From Erigeron canadensis (lineage: Eukaryota > Streptophyta > Magnoliopsida > Asterales > Asteraceae), in assembly GCF_010389155.1 (NCBI RefSeq), contig NC_057765.1, positions 4,402,001 to 4,466,000 on the forward strand: 64,000 nt of DNA. Reading direction: 5' to 3'. Below, piece after piece: positions 35,721 to 48,300 of this stretch. How positions within the stretch are numbered: the stretch's first letter is position 1; every line of letters begins with the position of its first letter. The translations under genes were made by a program, and so were the position numbers. The notes beneath the pieces are model-generated. The model was not told the DNA's origin. It did no database searches and saw nothing but the letters and a program-made list of their open reading frames with translations.

Positions 35721-36873
35721 CTAACAAAACCCATATCTAAATGCATATCTTTATATATAATAAAAGAAAATTGTCTTACAAAACTATTTTTAGAAAACAA
35801 CATTATGTGGTATGTTTATATTTTTTTTCAAAAAATTTTATTTTATTTATGATGTCATATTTAATATTAAATATTTTTAAAGATAAATTGTTCATTAAAT
35901 ACTTATTTTAAATTTCTATTTCTATTTAAAAATATTTTTATGTTCTGTTAATGCAATAGGCACCCATATATCTATGATTCCTTATAAAATATATTGGACT
36001 CCCTATTTTAAAAATTCAACAATCTATTCAATATCCTCACACGTTACCTCTAATTCTATATCTCTAAACACAATCAGACAAACATCTTACCAAGATCTAA
36101 CACACAGTCACTTCTTTTTCTCCTTCCTATTTACACACACGCATATCGATTTCCCCACTGTTTTGTATTATTATCACCGTTTAACCTTCGCAACGCGTGG
36201 ACACTAACCCTCGTATATATAAGTTATGTTAGTTAATTTAATATCTTCAAACCAAGTTATAATATGTCAATAACAAAAATTACATATATTTTTTTTTATA
36301 ATTTTTTTGCTTTTAAAAATTTTAGTTAAAATACCCGAGTTTAGCTAGTTTTTATATCTAAAGAAAATTTGACTTTATTTACCGCATCATAACTAATGCT
36401 CATTAATTAGGCATTATTTTTTTTTTTTGACGTTCAATTTTGGGTCATACACTCATACGAGACCCAACTAGAAAATTCAAGTAAAAACTTTACATACTTG
36501 TCACTCTCCTCAAGACTTGTGGGTAACAATGAGTGAAACTTCCTCACAATTCTTAAGCATTTGGCATTTGATATGTGAATTAGGCACTAATTAGCAAACC
36601 CCATATAAATGGGTTGCATTATTGAAGCAGTGATTGCATTTGTGACCTTGTGGATTAGAATCATGTCAATCAAACTGTTCTTTTGACATACTAATTTGGT
36701 AGAGTGATAATCAAATAGTAATAATTGCCAATACCAATTCGAAAAGACAGATATCCTGTCACTTAAGGCTATCTTTCCAAACTTCAAGAGATTTTGGCAT
36801 TTATCAATTATCGAGCTAAACTACAGGTAGAATTGTCTGTTTCGAAACAAAAAAATTCAAATAAAGTAACAAC
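35721..36873. other. Intergenic, no gene seen
   Basis: AT-rich. Near 35752 TCTTTATATATAATAAAAG looks like a Helitron 5' end but the matching 3' end was not found. No gene. Confidence 0.4.
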
Positions 36874-37181
36874 CACTACAATTAAGTATTTAGAAGTACA
36901 CGGTTTTATAGCCATATTTTCACAATTAAAAGCGTGTGTAATTTTTTAGTTCACGGTCATGAAAACTGTGAACAAAAGGGGCGTTATAAAATTATATTGA
37001 AAGTCCACTCTTTTTTATGTAAACGTATTAAGAAATGCTAATATTATTTACCGTGAACAAATGAGTATACAATTTTTATAACGAGGATATTTGTTGAAAC
37101 CGTGGATATTTGTTAAAAAAAGCACACACTCAATAAAACCGTGGAAAAATAACCGTGAGAAAATGATGTTTTTTTTTAGTG
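36874..37181. mobile_element. CACTA-type MITE
   Basis: Starts CACTACA and ends TAGTG, with the 3-bp target duplication AAC on both sides (36871-36873, 37182-37184). Termini plus 3-bp duplication are diagnostic of CACTA (En/Spm) elements. Internal words TTCACGG, CCGTGAA and CCGTGG repeat in both orientations, as in sub-terminal transposase sites. 308 bp, no coding capacity. Confidence 0.75.
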
Positions 37182-37184
37182 AAC

Positions 37185-37860
37185 AATGATATGAAACGAT
37201 ATCGTTTCTTATCTTTCAAATATTTTTAAAGAAAATAAACAAGGATTATATCAAATGGTTAATATTATGCTTATGGAGAGAGAGGTTATGGAGTTTGATC
37301 TTTACCGGAGGTCCTTTTCTGCTTAATTAGAACATGAAAACAAGTAAACAACATCTTTATCTTAGGTAGAGATAAAGATAAGTTGTCTACATCTCAATCT
37401 GTCTGTCTTGTATTAAGAGGCATAACTTATACAACAACAACGGTATTCAAATCCGGCGAGTGTCGGGGTTTGAGAGAGGTATGACGTAGACAGCTTTACC
37501 CTTACCCAATGATAAAGAGGCATAACTTATGAATACGGTATTGAGAGTTTACTTTATATCTTATTAAAGAAATAGCTTTGGATCAAGTCCGGCCTAAAAA
37601 CCCAAAAAATAAATCCTGCTTTGAAGCTATTTTGATCTTGGTTTATGCTTTCAATTATTTGAATTATAGCCGTAGTGTCAGTGCCCCCATAAAATGGTGG
37701 AGCCAACAGGAGCCGGCACTTTATAATCTCTTGTGTCTATTGAATAAAAATAGCTATAAATGTTCAAACACTTTATAATCCCTTGGTTTAGCAGAAAACA
37801 TGATGATATTCTGGGAGAAAGCTTAGTATATAAGTTGATGAACTAAATATTGTATTTTGT
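37185..37860. other. Intergenic, with a short dispersed-repeat-like segment
   Basis: 37430-37520 reads ACAACAACGGTATTCAAATC, then CCGGCGAGTGTCGG and TAGACAGCTTTACCCTTACC; this resembles a short repeat common in many plant genomes (remembered, not searched). No gene. Confidence 0.35.
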
Positions 37861-37904
37861 GTGTGTGTGTGTGTGTTGGGGGGGGGGGGGGGGGGGGGGG
37901 GGGG
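37860..37904. repeat. (GT)n followed by a 27-nt poly(G) run
   Basis: About 8 GT units (37860-37876) then 27 consecutive G (37878-37904). Long G homopolymers are rare in plant DNA and prone to sequencing error, so the exact length is doubtful. Confidence 0.85.
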
Positions 37905-37939
37905 TACATCACAATTTACTGCATCATTCATGGTTGCAG

Positions 37940-38080
37940 TAACCATAACAATATGGCCTAGTGGTAAGTGTTTCCCTACTCTCACACAAATAACGCAGGT
38001 TCGAATCTACCCTAGGACATATTGTAATGGCCAGGGAATTGGCTGTAACCTTTCACAAATTAACCATGTGCTGGAATAAA
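37940..38080 (+). mobile_element. tRNA-derived SINE head
   Basis: Contains Pol III promoter boxes: A box TGGCCTAGTGG (37954-37964) and B box GGTTCGAATCT (37998-38008), 33 bp apart, as in tRNA genes. The remaining sequence does not fold as a full tRNA and continues into an unrelated tail, so a SINE is likelier than a functional tRNA gene. Confidence 0.55.
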
Positions 38081-39316
38081 CGTACTTAACTTGCAAATAA
38101 ACGAAACATCATCCCTCTACAAGAATAATTTACAAATCACATCAACTATAACCACGATTCCTGAACCAATCTTTCTATAACTAACTCAAATCGGGCCCAC
38201 AAAGCAATTCCCCATTCCTTCTCTCGTTTTTTTTTTTTTGCTTTCTTGTTTCTCTGAAAATTACACATATCCGACAAATTTCATGCCACAACGTTGATCA
38301 CTGGCCGATTTAGAGAAAACACGTTATGCTTTTTCCCTCATGTTACCGATAATAATGGCAGAGTAAACTAGAGGATGAATGAATGGCTCTTTATTCATTG
38401 TCACTATGATTGAGAACATGTCTTCTCGTCCAAACAAAATTGTAGGAGATCTCTTGGTCATAATATGTAGCTCCATACTCAATGTCGAGGTTACTCAATT
38501 AACACAAACTGCCAACCAAAATAAAAACATGTGCCGATTTATCTTGCTGCTGAAAAATATAATACTAATTGGCAAGTAAATGACAGATTAACTTTGTACT
38601 CCAGCTCATATAATTTGTAGCTATCTTATGCCAACTATAACATAAAAATGAAGCTACCCTAATTGTACTTTTTAAAAAATAAAGCATATTAATAAGTTAT
38701 CGTCTAAAAAACTGTAGGTTGAAATAATATAATGATAAGACCCCACTTAATGACTTATCATATAACTTGTATAAAAGTAACTGCAAACTGCTAATTAAAA
38801 AAAAAGAACTATAAAATGATTGGTCGATAAGTGATTGAGGTTAACACAACCTACATAAAATTTTTGCATGTTTTGATGTGTTACCCAACCCACCCAACAT
38901 GCCCATTCTTCCACCTTGCTACATACATCTAAGTTTCTCTAGATAAGTTTGACTAATATTGAACTTCATTGCAGATATGATAAACAGATGTTTGTGGAAT
39001 TCAAATCTACCACAAAACACGTAAACTTTATATTTGGAAAGCCTTATCTGACCTCAAAAGTCAAAAATGTAGTTTTCTCAAAGAAGAAAAGTATTGATGT
39101 GAGAGATGGGTTGAGAAGCTAACCTTCGATACACGGGCAATAGTAATGATAGTTTCTGCAGAAACAATGATACTATACATCTTTACGTTGTTGATATACA
39201 TCATGGGAGCAACCTCCGAATAAAATGTAGGCACCGGTGACCTTAAAATGCTGCAACCGGAGCCCTTTTTATTCCCACCAATAAAAGTTTAATGATTTGG
39301 GAAATGAGAAGACAAT
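38081..39316. other. Intergenic and formin 3' flank
   Basis: No gene seen. The right part is the probable 3' UTR of the minus-strand formin, which ends at 39317. Confidence 0.45.
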
Positions 39317-42300
39317 TTATTTGACCGTTTTGATAGGAGAATTTTTTATTTTTTCTGATTCCATCTTGGAATCACATGGTTTTGATAATTCATTTGAGGC
39401 ATCCTTCTCCGCCTTCTTTATCTCAGCTTCTAATTTCTTGCAGTTTTCTTCATGTGCTTGATTGAACATTCTCACAAAGTTTCGCAAAGTGGATACAACT
39501 GTAGAGGAAATTGTAAAATCATGCAATATGAACTTTTGTTAGAGGCATAAGTTTCGACCCGTTTACTAATGAAAGGTTTGTATGAAATATCAGAGAAATG
39601 ATGCTAGCCCAACTATATAAATCTTTAATCATACAGAAATGATCATGTGACATTATCCCTCAGTTAATGACACGGACTGTCCTTGTGGTTATATAAGAAT
39701 ATATCGCTTCGACCCATTAGGGTTTCAAATGAAGGGCAATACTGGTGTTTCTTTATATGGATCCAAGCACTGGGTCAAAACAAAACCTATTCGTAATAGT
39801 TATTGTAAGAGATGAAGTGATGAACGGTATATGGACTACTATGAATCATAAAGGTGTACCTCTGATGTTTCATATGTCTAGGCTTTGATACTACATAATT
39901 AATAAACTTCTAACTTATGCATGTCTTTAGTAGATTGAAAAATAAAAATAAAAAACATATTAAGATCCATCTAAGATCAAAACGATCCACATTTTAAAAG
40001 AAGATCAGTAATTACCATGCTCATATGGGCAACGGGCTGGATCCTCTCCGAAGTAAAGAATTAAAGCATCAACATTTTTACCCTGTAAACAATTGGAGTT
40101 ACAAATCTTGGAAACTACAAGCTCACATTAGCAACGCAAGAGACATAATTTACACATACCACCAAAGAGTACAACGAGGCCAACGCCCGTGCTTCACCTT
40201 CAGCTGAACAAAGAAACTCCTTCAATGCCTAAGAACAAAAGCAAGGTATGTAGGTTATGTATCAATACATATATTGGGATAACAGATGGGTCTATTCGGG
40301 CTAATGCACCAGCTTTTGTTCTTCTTATTGTTATATAAAAATTTATGATCTAAATATGATTACAAAAACTATATTACCTTTATAAATTTTTCAGAGACTG
40401 GTCCGTCATTTTCTGCAGTTGACAATTCTTGGACAACTTTCTCGAGTCCTTTGCTAATAGATTGCATTTCCTCTGCTAAATATTTCAGTTGTACCTATAG
40501 AGAAAAATCGAGTACAATCTACATATAAAATTGAACCATCGTATCATATCCATCAATATATATAGACGTGGATCAAAAAATCACCTTTGATGCAGGTTCC
40601 AAACTCTCTAGCTCCTTGGAAAAATCGAGGAGTTCGGGGAGTTTCTCAGAAAGCACCTAGAGTATCCACCAGAGCTAGCATGAACAAAAATGAAAACAAG
40701 TACCGAGTTCCACCAGTTTTGTATTTGATTTTTTTTTTTTTTAGGGATAAAGAACTAAGAGAAGAACCGACATCCCTGCATTTGGTCACTTGATTATAAA
40801 CAGTTTGTAAGCATTAGAATGTTTAAGATTTTACCTTACAAAGATAATGCATGAGGGTCATTTTGTTGTTCCTTGCACGAGTATCTGTAAGTTTTAGGAG
40901 ACTATCTAATCTGAAGCCAACGGCAGAGCCTAACACGAAAACCAAAATCAATTTTCTGTAAGTACAGAACAAAGCCTAAAAAGACGTTAATTGTAATAAA
41001 TGCTAGTTAATGAAGGCTATTCGGAATCAGCTAATTCCCAGTATACGTTAACAATGTAAAAACAACGTTTCCACTTGACACATATCATTCTACTGGTAGA
41101 GAAGGAAATTTCGGCTACTTTACTTATTTATGACTTAATCATGTAACAAAAAAAATACCTCAAAAGTAAATGGGTCAAACATGTTGATGAGTATATATCT
41201 ATGAAGGTGTTAAAGCGTTAATCCACTTAGATCTTTTTTTCACCAAACAGTAGATTAAGATCCAAATAATGGTATTTTATAAGCTAATTTTATATTAACT
41301 AAAACTGATACGCAATCAGTACCAGCTAGCTACCCCGTTTTGACCCGTTACCAAACTACACAAAACCCAACAAATTTGTCAAGGCTAGTTCTTAAGTTTG
41401 TCCACTCATAATTATTCAGTCAATAGTCCTTCCATGATTTAATTGTAAATAGCTATTGGAAATGGCCGGAGTCATGGGAGGTCCACTTTCCAAATGTTGT
41501 AACCCCTAATCTGATAGATAGTCAACCTGATACACTTATGTGGAAAGATCGTAATGGTATTGTTAAAGAGTTCTCTGTTGCAATGGTGTGGCAAGATATC
41601 CGTCCAAGGGAAATGTGTGTAGATTGGTATCATATTGTCTGGTTTAATCATTGTATCCCGAAGCATGCATTGCTTCTTTGGCTTGTGGTGAAACGAAAAC
41701 TAAAAACACAAGATTTGCTCCAGTATTGGGATGTACAACATGGTATATCTGGTCCTGTGTCTTGCGCTCTGTGTAATACTCAACCCGATTCACACCAGCA
41801 TCTATTCTTTGAGTGTCCATATGCGAAAGAGGTTTGGTTGGATGTTAACAACAAACTTGACCATCAACAAGTCTCTTGTGATTGGGACACTATTGTTAAC
41901 GAGTTCAAGATATTTGCAAGTAAAAGATCGTTTGAAAGTGTTGCAAAGAAGTTGATTTTGGCATCCTCAGTGTATTTTGTTTGGCAAGAACGTAATTTAC
42001 GTTTATTTCAACAAAAGAAAAGACCGCCAGTTCAAGTAATAGAGACTGTGATTTCCATTGTTCATGCAAAGCTTCTTACATTCAGATTTAAGAAGACGAG
42101 CCATGTTCAAAAGGCTCTGGTTGCATGGAAGATACCTGTATCTCTTATGGCAGTAACGTAGATATTTTGTTTTTAAATCTGTGACTACTGACTAGGCGAG
42201 TTAGATTTATTATCTAGATAGAGTTGGGGATGGTTTGTCATCCGCCTATGGATGTGTTGGGTGCTATATGCTTGTACATTATTTAGTCCATATGGTACTT

Positions 42301-45300
42301 AACCATATTTTTTGATTTAATATATATACTCATCGGGGTAATACAACCCTTTACCCAAAAAAAAAAAAAAAAAAGTCATGACGTTTAATGAAAATGTTGG
42401 AAATGAAGATTAAGGGTAATATCTCACCTCTTGCTGTCCCTTGGTTCAAAGCGTTTCCCAATGTGAGAATTGTTTGCATGACTCTCTTGAATTTAGAAGA
42501 ACTCCTGACCTGAAATAAACATTGATCAAAAAGTTTAGTTTGGCTAAAATCTTGCTGATTTGCAGATTAAGGTAATGGGAAAATTACTTGCCTCTTCCAC
42601 AGCTGAATTTACCGAGTTTAAGCTCTTTCTAAGATCAGAAACCTGAAGCACACAAAATATACAGCATTACATCAGATCTATAATATAAATAAGCAAAACA
42701 TAAACACATGCAATAGTGTTTTGACCTGTGACCCAAACTGCAACTTAAAAGAGAAAACTCTGAGTTTAGATTCTGTTCGTGGAACTTTCATCAGCTCCAT
42801 GAAGAACTGTTACAAATTGATAAATAAATGCAAATTACGTATGTTTCAGCTGAGTTAAAATGCGGGTACTATTTTAAACTTAAAATAGATCGCTCTCTGT
42901 CCGGTAAGATTGAAAACAGTTATTACAAACCTGTTCACATTTGCCTAGTTTATCCTTCTCTCCTTTGTAGCTCTGAGATTAGAAGCTGTTAGTTATACAT
43001 TGACACATTTTAATATGAAATAAAACTGAGGTATGTGTGAGATAACAACATATTACCTTTAGCAAATCTATCTCCTCTTTCGTAGGACAAAACTTAATAA
43101 GGTTATCTACCTGATCAACATCCAGTGCTGATTCATCTAAAGCGAGGACATAATCCTGCCAATTTTATGAAATAACACAAAAGGAAGTCACTGATCCCGT
43201 CTATGGCAGTATATATATAGTAAGATTGTCATCTCGGAAATGCGTAGGTTGCTTTGAGTTATGCATATAACAAGAGAGACATAACTTAATATATTAAAAT
43301 ACCACATCATTTACATGTAGCTTACGACCTCATTAAAAATATAATTAGGTTAGTTTTTCTTTCACGGGTTAGTCATTAACCTGATCTTTTAGTACTTTTT
43401 AACCAAAAGCACTGAACCTAGAACATAAATGTTAAAAGTTTAGCTTACCATCAGTTCATTTAGTGGTATCTTCACCTTTGAAAGCATGATCTCACAGTTG
43501 CATGCCCGTCTATGTTCAATCTAAAAGAATTTCAAATGCAAAATTTATATTTAGATTTGTGATCGTTTTCAGAGACTAAAGGTACAAGTGCATCCTCCAA
43601 AGCACAAAGTGAAGATAATATCTTACCAGTTGTACTTTTTCTGGTTTATTAGCTACTGATGCAGATTTTGATTTTGGACCACCCTTGTCTTGATTAGGAT
43701 TTGCTGCTGAGAAGAGATTCTCGAGTTCTTTTATATCAATTTCTGGAGTCCTATTGAAAATGAGCAGTAAGCGCAATGAGAACATCAAGATATCAAGCTG
43801 TTAATAGAAATTTTGATCCTTGTTTAAGAAAGAACAACTTACTTTACAGCTTCACCAGATTTTTGTGTTTCGGCCCATAAGCTACCTTGGACTGCCCTCG
43901 TTAACTTTAACCAATGTAAAGGCTTGAGTTTCTTCCCTTGTTGATTTTTCATTGCCAACGATAGACCACGTCCCCTACCTAAAGGTGGTGGGGGAGCTGG
44001 TGCTCCAGGCAAACTGGTTGCTCTTGATGGTGGTGGTGGCGGCGGTACAACACCTCCTTTTTGATTAGAAGGTATTGGAGGAGGGGGAGGTGGCACTGGA
44101 GATGCAACTCCATTGTTTTTCCCTGGCCCTGCAGGCGGAGGAGTTGGCGGCGGCGGCGGTGGTGGTGCAACTTTTGGTATCTCTTTTAGAGATATCGTTG
44201 GAGGGGGTGGTGGTAGTGGTGCTGGTGGTGGGGCTGGTGTATAGGATTGAGTTGTCACCATCTCTGACCTCTCTTTCGTAGGTGCAGTTGAAGGAGGCGG
44301 TGATAGCGGTGGCATTGGAGATGGTCCAGCTGTTCTTTCTGGCTTCTCTTTTGTAGGGGCAGTTGAAGGAGGTGGTGAAACCGGTGGCAGTGAAGATGGA
44401 CCGGCTGTTCTTTCTGGCTTCTCTTTCGTAGCGGGAGTTGAAGGAGGCGGTGATACTGGTGGCATTAGAGATGGTCCAGCTGTTCTTTCTGGCTTTTCTT
44501 TCGTAGATGCCGTTGCAGGAGGTGGTGATACTGGTGGTGTTGGAGATGGTCTAACTGTCCTTTCAGGTTTCTCTTTTGTAGGGGCAGTTGCATGAGGTGG
44601 TGATACTGGTGGCGTCGGAGATGTTCTAGCTGTTGCAGCCAGCTTCTCTTTCTTGGTTTCAGTTGGAGGAGGTGATGAGGGAGAAGGTCCAGGTTTGTCA
44701 GTTGATTTCTTTGGTGAAGGTGAGGTTGAACGAGGTGGTGTACGTGGCGGAGTAGGTTCACTTCCCGTAGCTAGCTTCTCTTTTAAAGGTGGAGTTGGAG
44801 GAGATAGCGGTGGAGAATCTTGTGATCTGCGTGGGGTGTGTGATGTTTGTGCTGCTGCAGACCGGTCCTCCCTAGATGATCTTGAAGGACTTTTATGGGA
44901 AGGTACGGTTAGAGAAGGCTCAACCTTGACTTCAAGGTCTTTAAACGACGGGCTAGGTTGGATAGATGGAGGGAATGCAGGCTGAGTTGGAGGACGTGTT
45001 TGAGAAAGTGGTTCATTATCAGTATTTTCCTTTAATAGTTGGTTTGACTTGGCTGATGGAGATTTATCCACACCAGCAGCTAGATTTTTTGAAGATGTTG
45101 TACTTTCATGTAAATGTGTCTCTTGCTGTCCGCGAAGGTAAGGATGCACAGGTTCACTTTCAGAAAGATACTTTGGTGACGTTGATGTAGAAGACGATAC
45201 AGATCTTCTGGATGCATCCAAGGGTTCTTGTGAAACAAAGGGCTTCTCCTTAGCCAACTGAGAAGAGGCCTTTGGATCATTCTCTGATGATACGGTACGT

Positions 45301-48300
45301 TTTTTACCCTGATACATTTTAAGTAGGAGAACATAAAGTAAGATGGGTGGGTTGGGTAACGGGTCAAAAAAAGTAAGTGGGTCATTGTAGTATGGTTAAA
45401 GATGATGGGTTGACCTGCAAACACTTCTTTTGTACTACTTTCAAAGTTATCAATTAATGCATTTAATATAACTGCAGAAAAATATTAAAGATTAAATCCT
45501 AAGCTTTGAACAAAAAACAAATTGTGAGATACCACATCGAAAATAGAATTTGTGTGAGTTACAACCAGTTCAACCCCTTTGATATGTTCCCATTATAGCT
45601 TACTTTCAAATTTGACCCGTTAAATATACAATATCACTCAAACCAGCCATTTATAACGAAATGGGTCTGAAGTGGCATATCTAATAGTCGCTACCTTGTC
45701 AATTGCAGCATCGCGGGTAGGAGATGGCCAATCCACACTACTAAATATCTCTTGGACTTTGGAAAATGCTTCTATAGGGATAGTGTCCTTCTCATCAAAA
45801 AAGTATGCATCGAATGTGACTATAGAAGCTGCAGCGTCCATTTCAGAGAAAAGAAACTGTATATATAACAAATATGAATGCCTACTCTGGGTACTACAGA
45901 ATGCCATGGCATGTAACAAATGTCAAGAAAAATACCTCAGCTTTGAAGTCCTTGGGGAATTCGTAGTTGGCATCCCACAGTATATCAATTTCATCACGAT
46001 TTACGATTAAAATATTTGATCTGATGAAAGATGTGTTGAACATAGCACGGTACATAATATTTTCATGCTCCACTTCATCATCATCTATCAGATAGTTGAT
46101 ACACTCTAACACAATGTCACCTTGAATATGGCAATTTACGTCAATTATAACAACTTCACATTCTGCCTGCGAGAAATAGTAAGAGGTCACTATTCACTAA
46201 AGAAATGATGATTCCGCTTTTTAGTTTTTATTGTGGTGCCAAAATCTGTGGGCCAGATAGTTGACTGATGAGTTGAAATGAGTAAAGTGTCAAAACGAAT
46301 TACATTGGGTTGATACAAGAAAATATTGCCTGATAATTGGGATTTTTTTAATAATCTAATCTTTGGAATAAGGTGATTTAAGAAGTTTTACGCATTAGAG
46401 TTGCAGCTTCGTGGGTTATGAACCATTCCCCTTTAAGCTTTGTTGTTTTCACCTATATGACCCGTTTGACATAAAGCATAGCCCGAAGGAGCCATTCATA
46501 AGTAAATGGCCCTATATCTAGCTTTAAGTTTTGGGAAATAAGACAATTCAGGTATGAAATTCAGATGGTGTACTAAAATAGAATAAAAATAAATAGTACC
46601 TGTTTATAGTATCGAACATTCTTACTCCATTTTGGGGTGGAAAACAAAAGTTTGGTAGATTTATCACCGGGCATGTAAGGATCTTGTCCGTAAATCCTGA
46701 ATATAGGACGGCAACCACCATTTCCATCCACATCAGGAATCATTCGCATGATCACACAATCCAGACTGAGTGCCCGATCCAAAGGTGGCCATTCTGTAGC
46801 CACGTTCCTTCGAGATACATATTGTAAGTACCTCAGCTGAGAAGGCAGAGGATTCAATGACGAAAATAAGTGTACCACCTCAGTGGGAGCTTGCTTATAA
46901 ACCATGTCAAGCGTCTTAGATTCCCCAGAATATTGTTTACGGTAAATCAAAAGTGCAGCCAACATGAATGCCAAAACGGGCCACCCACCACGCTCACAAT
47001 GCATTAAAAGAACATTCTGCATCCCAAATGAAAGCCAGCTTTCACATGATCTTAAAAAATGGTGGATTGCCTCCATGGAGAGTATTGGGCAACCTTCATA
47101 ATGCCGAGGGTATTCCACTATGGTCATATCATGATCCGATAAAGCAGAGGCAAGTTGGCTTGTTGTATCTCCCTCTCGAAAATTAAATATCAGAATTGAA
47201 GCTTCAGGATAATGATCCTTTAGATGACTTACTATGTTTCCTATATAACCTCTATAATTATCATGGTCCCAAGGATCAATAGTGAAACAGCAATCAAATA
47301 CTACACATGAAACAAAAAGATCGTATAAGTGAAAAATGGTTAAATAGACCTAATGTATATATATTAGTATTAATGACTTAACAGATGCTCATTAATACAT
47401 CCCTAAATCTATTCCACTTTAACATAAGTATTCAACCGACTAGTCTACCTGCCGTCGTGAAGGATGTAAATGAAGTAAACATCATACAAGGTATTTCAGT
47501 CAGAAATTTGAACCTATGACCTCCACTGTTATGCTGAATGTCCCCGATCACTAGCTTACCATTGCATGAATGGACCACACTACTTACCAGCATATGATCA
47601 AATATAAGAGCCCCACTCGTCCCCCACCCTCCTCCCCGACTCATCCGTCCCCACAAGGACGGAACTCGTTCTCGTTTTCTTTTCTTTTCCAACGATTATA
47701 ACACAAAGTTTCAAAAAAATTTCACCTTTGGTCCCTCTAACGGCCAGAATTGTTTTTTTTTTTTCAAAAAATTTACACTTTTGGTCCCTGTTTATCATCT
47801 ATATATACAAACCATTTACTCCTAAATAAACACAAGAGTTTCATACATCATATACGTCATTCTTTCACATATCTTTCACGTATTCATCTATATGCTAATA
47901 CATACGCATCCATTTTGAAACCAACCATGGCAAACTACAGCCTACAAGCCACCTATGACTCTCTTCGAGGCTAAAAACTCGATGCAGCACCACATGCTTG
48001 ACGACAGGCATAAAACCGATGTCAAGTCTGTGCTTAACGACATACACGTTTAAAAGTAGGCTCACCATGCCGAAATTGAGTAACGACAAGCGCACCCTAA
48101 CGAGCTCAATGTCCAGTACGTTACATACTTGCAACAGAGGTTGGGCCAAACCCTTCAGAAGCTTACTGCCGTCGAAGCCACATTAGCGATGACGTTTCAA
48201 CACGCAGAATTTTGGCAAGGTAGTGTCGGCAAAGTAGACCCGGGAGAGAAATACGCAACTGACCCGGTTGAATCAAATCCTAATAACGGTGAGCACTATG

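Noticed and set aside
37954..38008. A functional tRNA gene
   Set aside because: A and B boxes are present, but I cannot fold acceptor and anticodon stems; SINE is likelier.
43979..44985. Open frames in other phases across formin exon 5, on both strands
   Set aside because: Low-complexity proline codons read in the wrong phase or strand; the true frame fits FH1 and splices in frame.
46573..47127. The formin PTEN domain as an active phosphatase
   Set aside because: The P-loop lacks the catalytic Arg.
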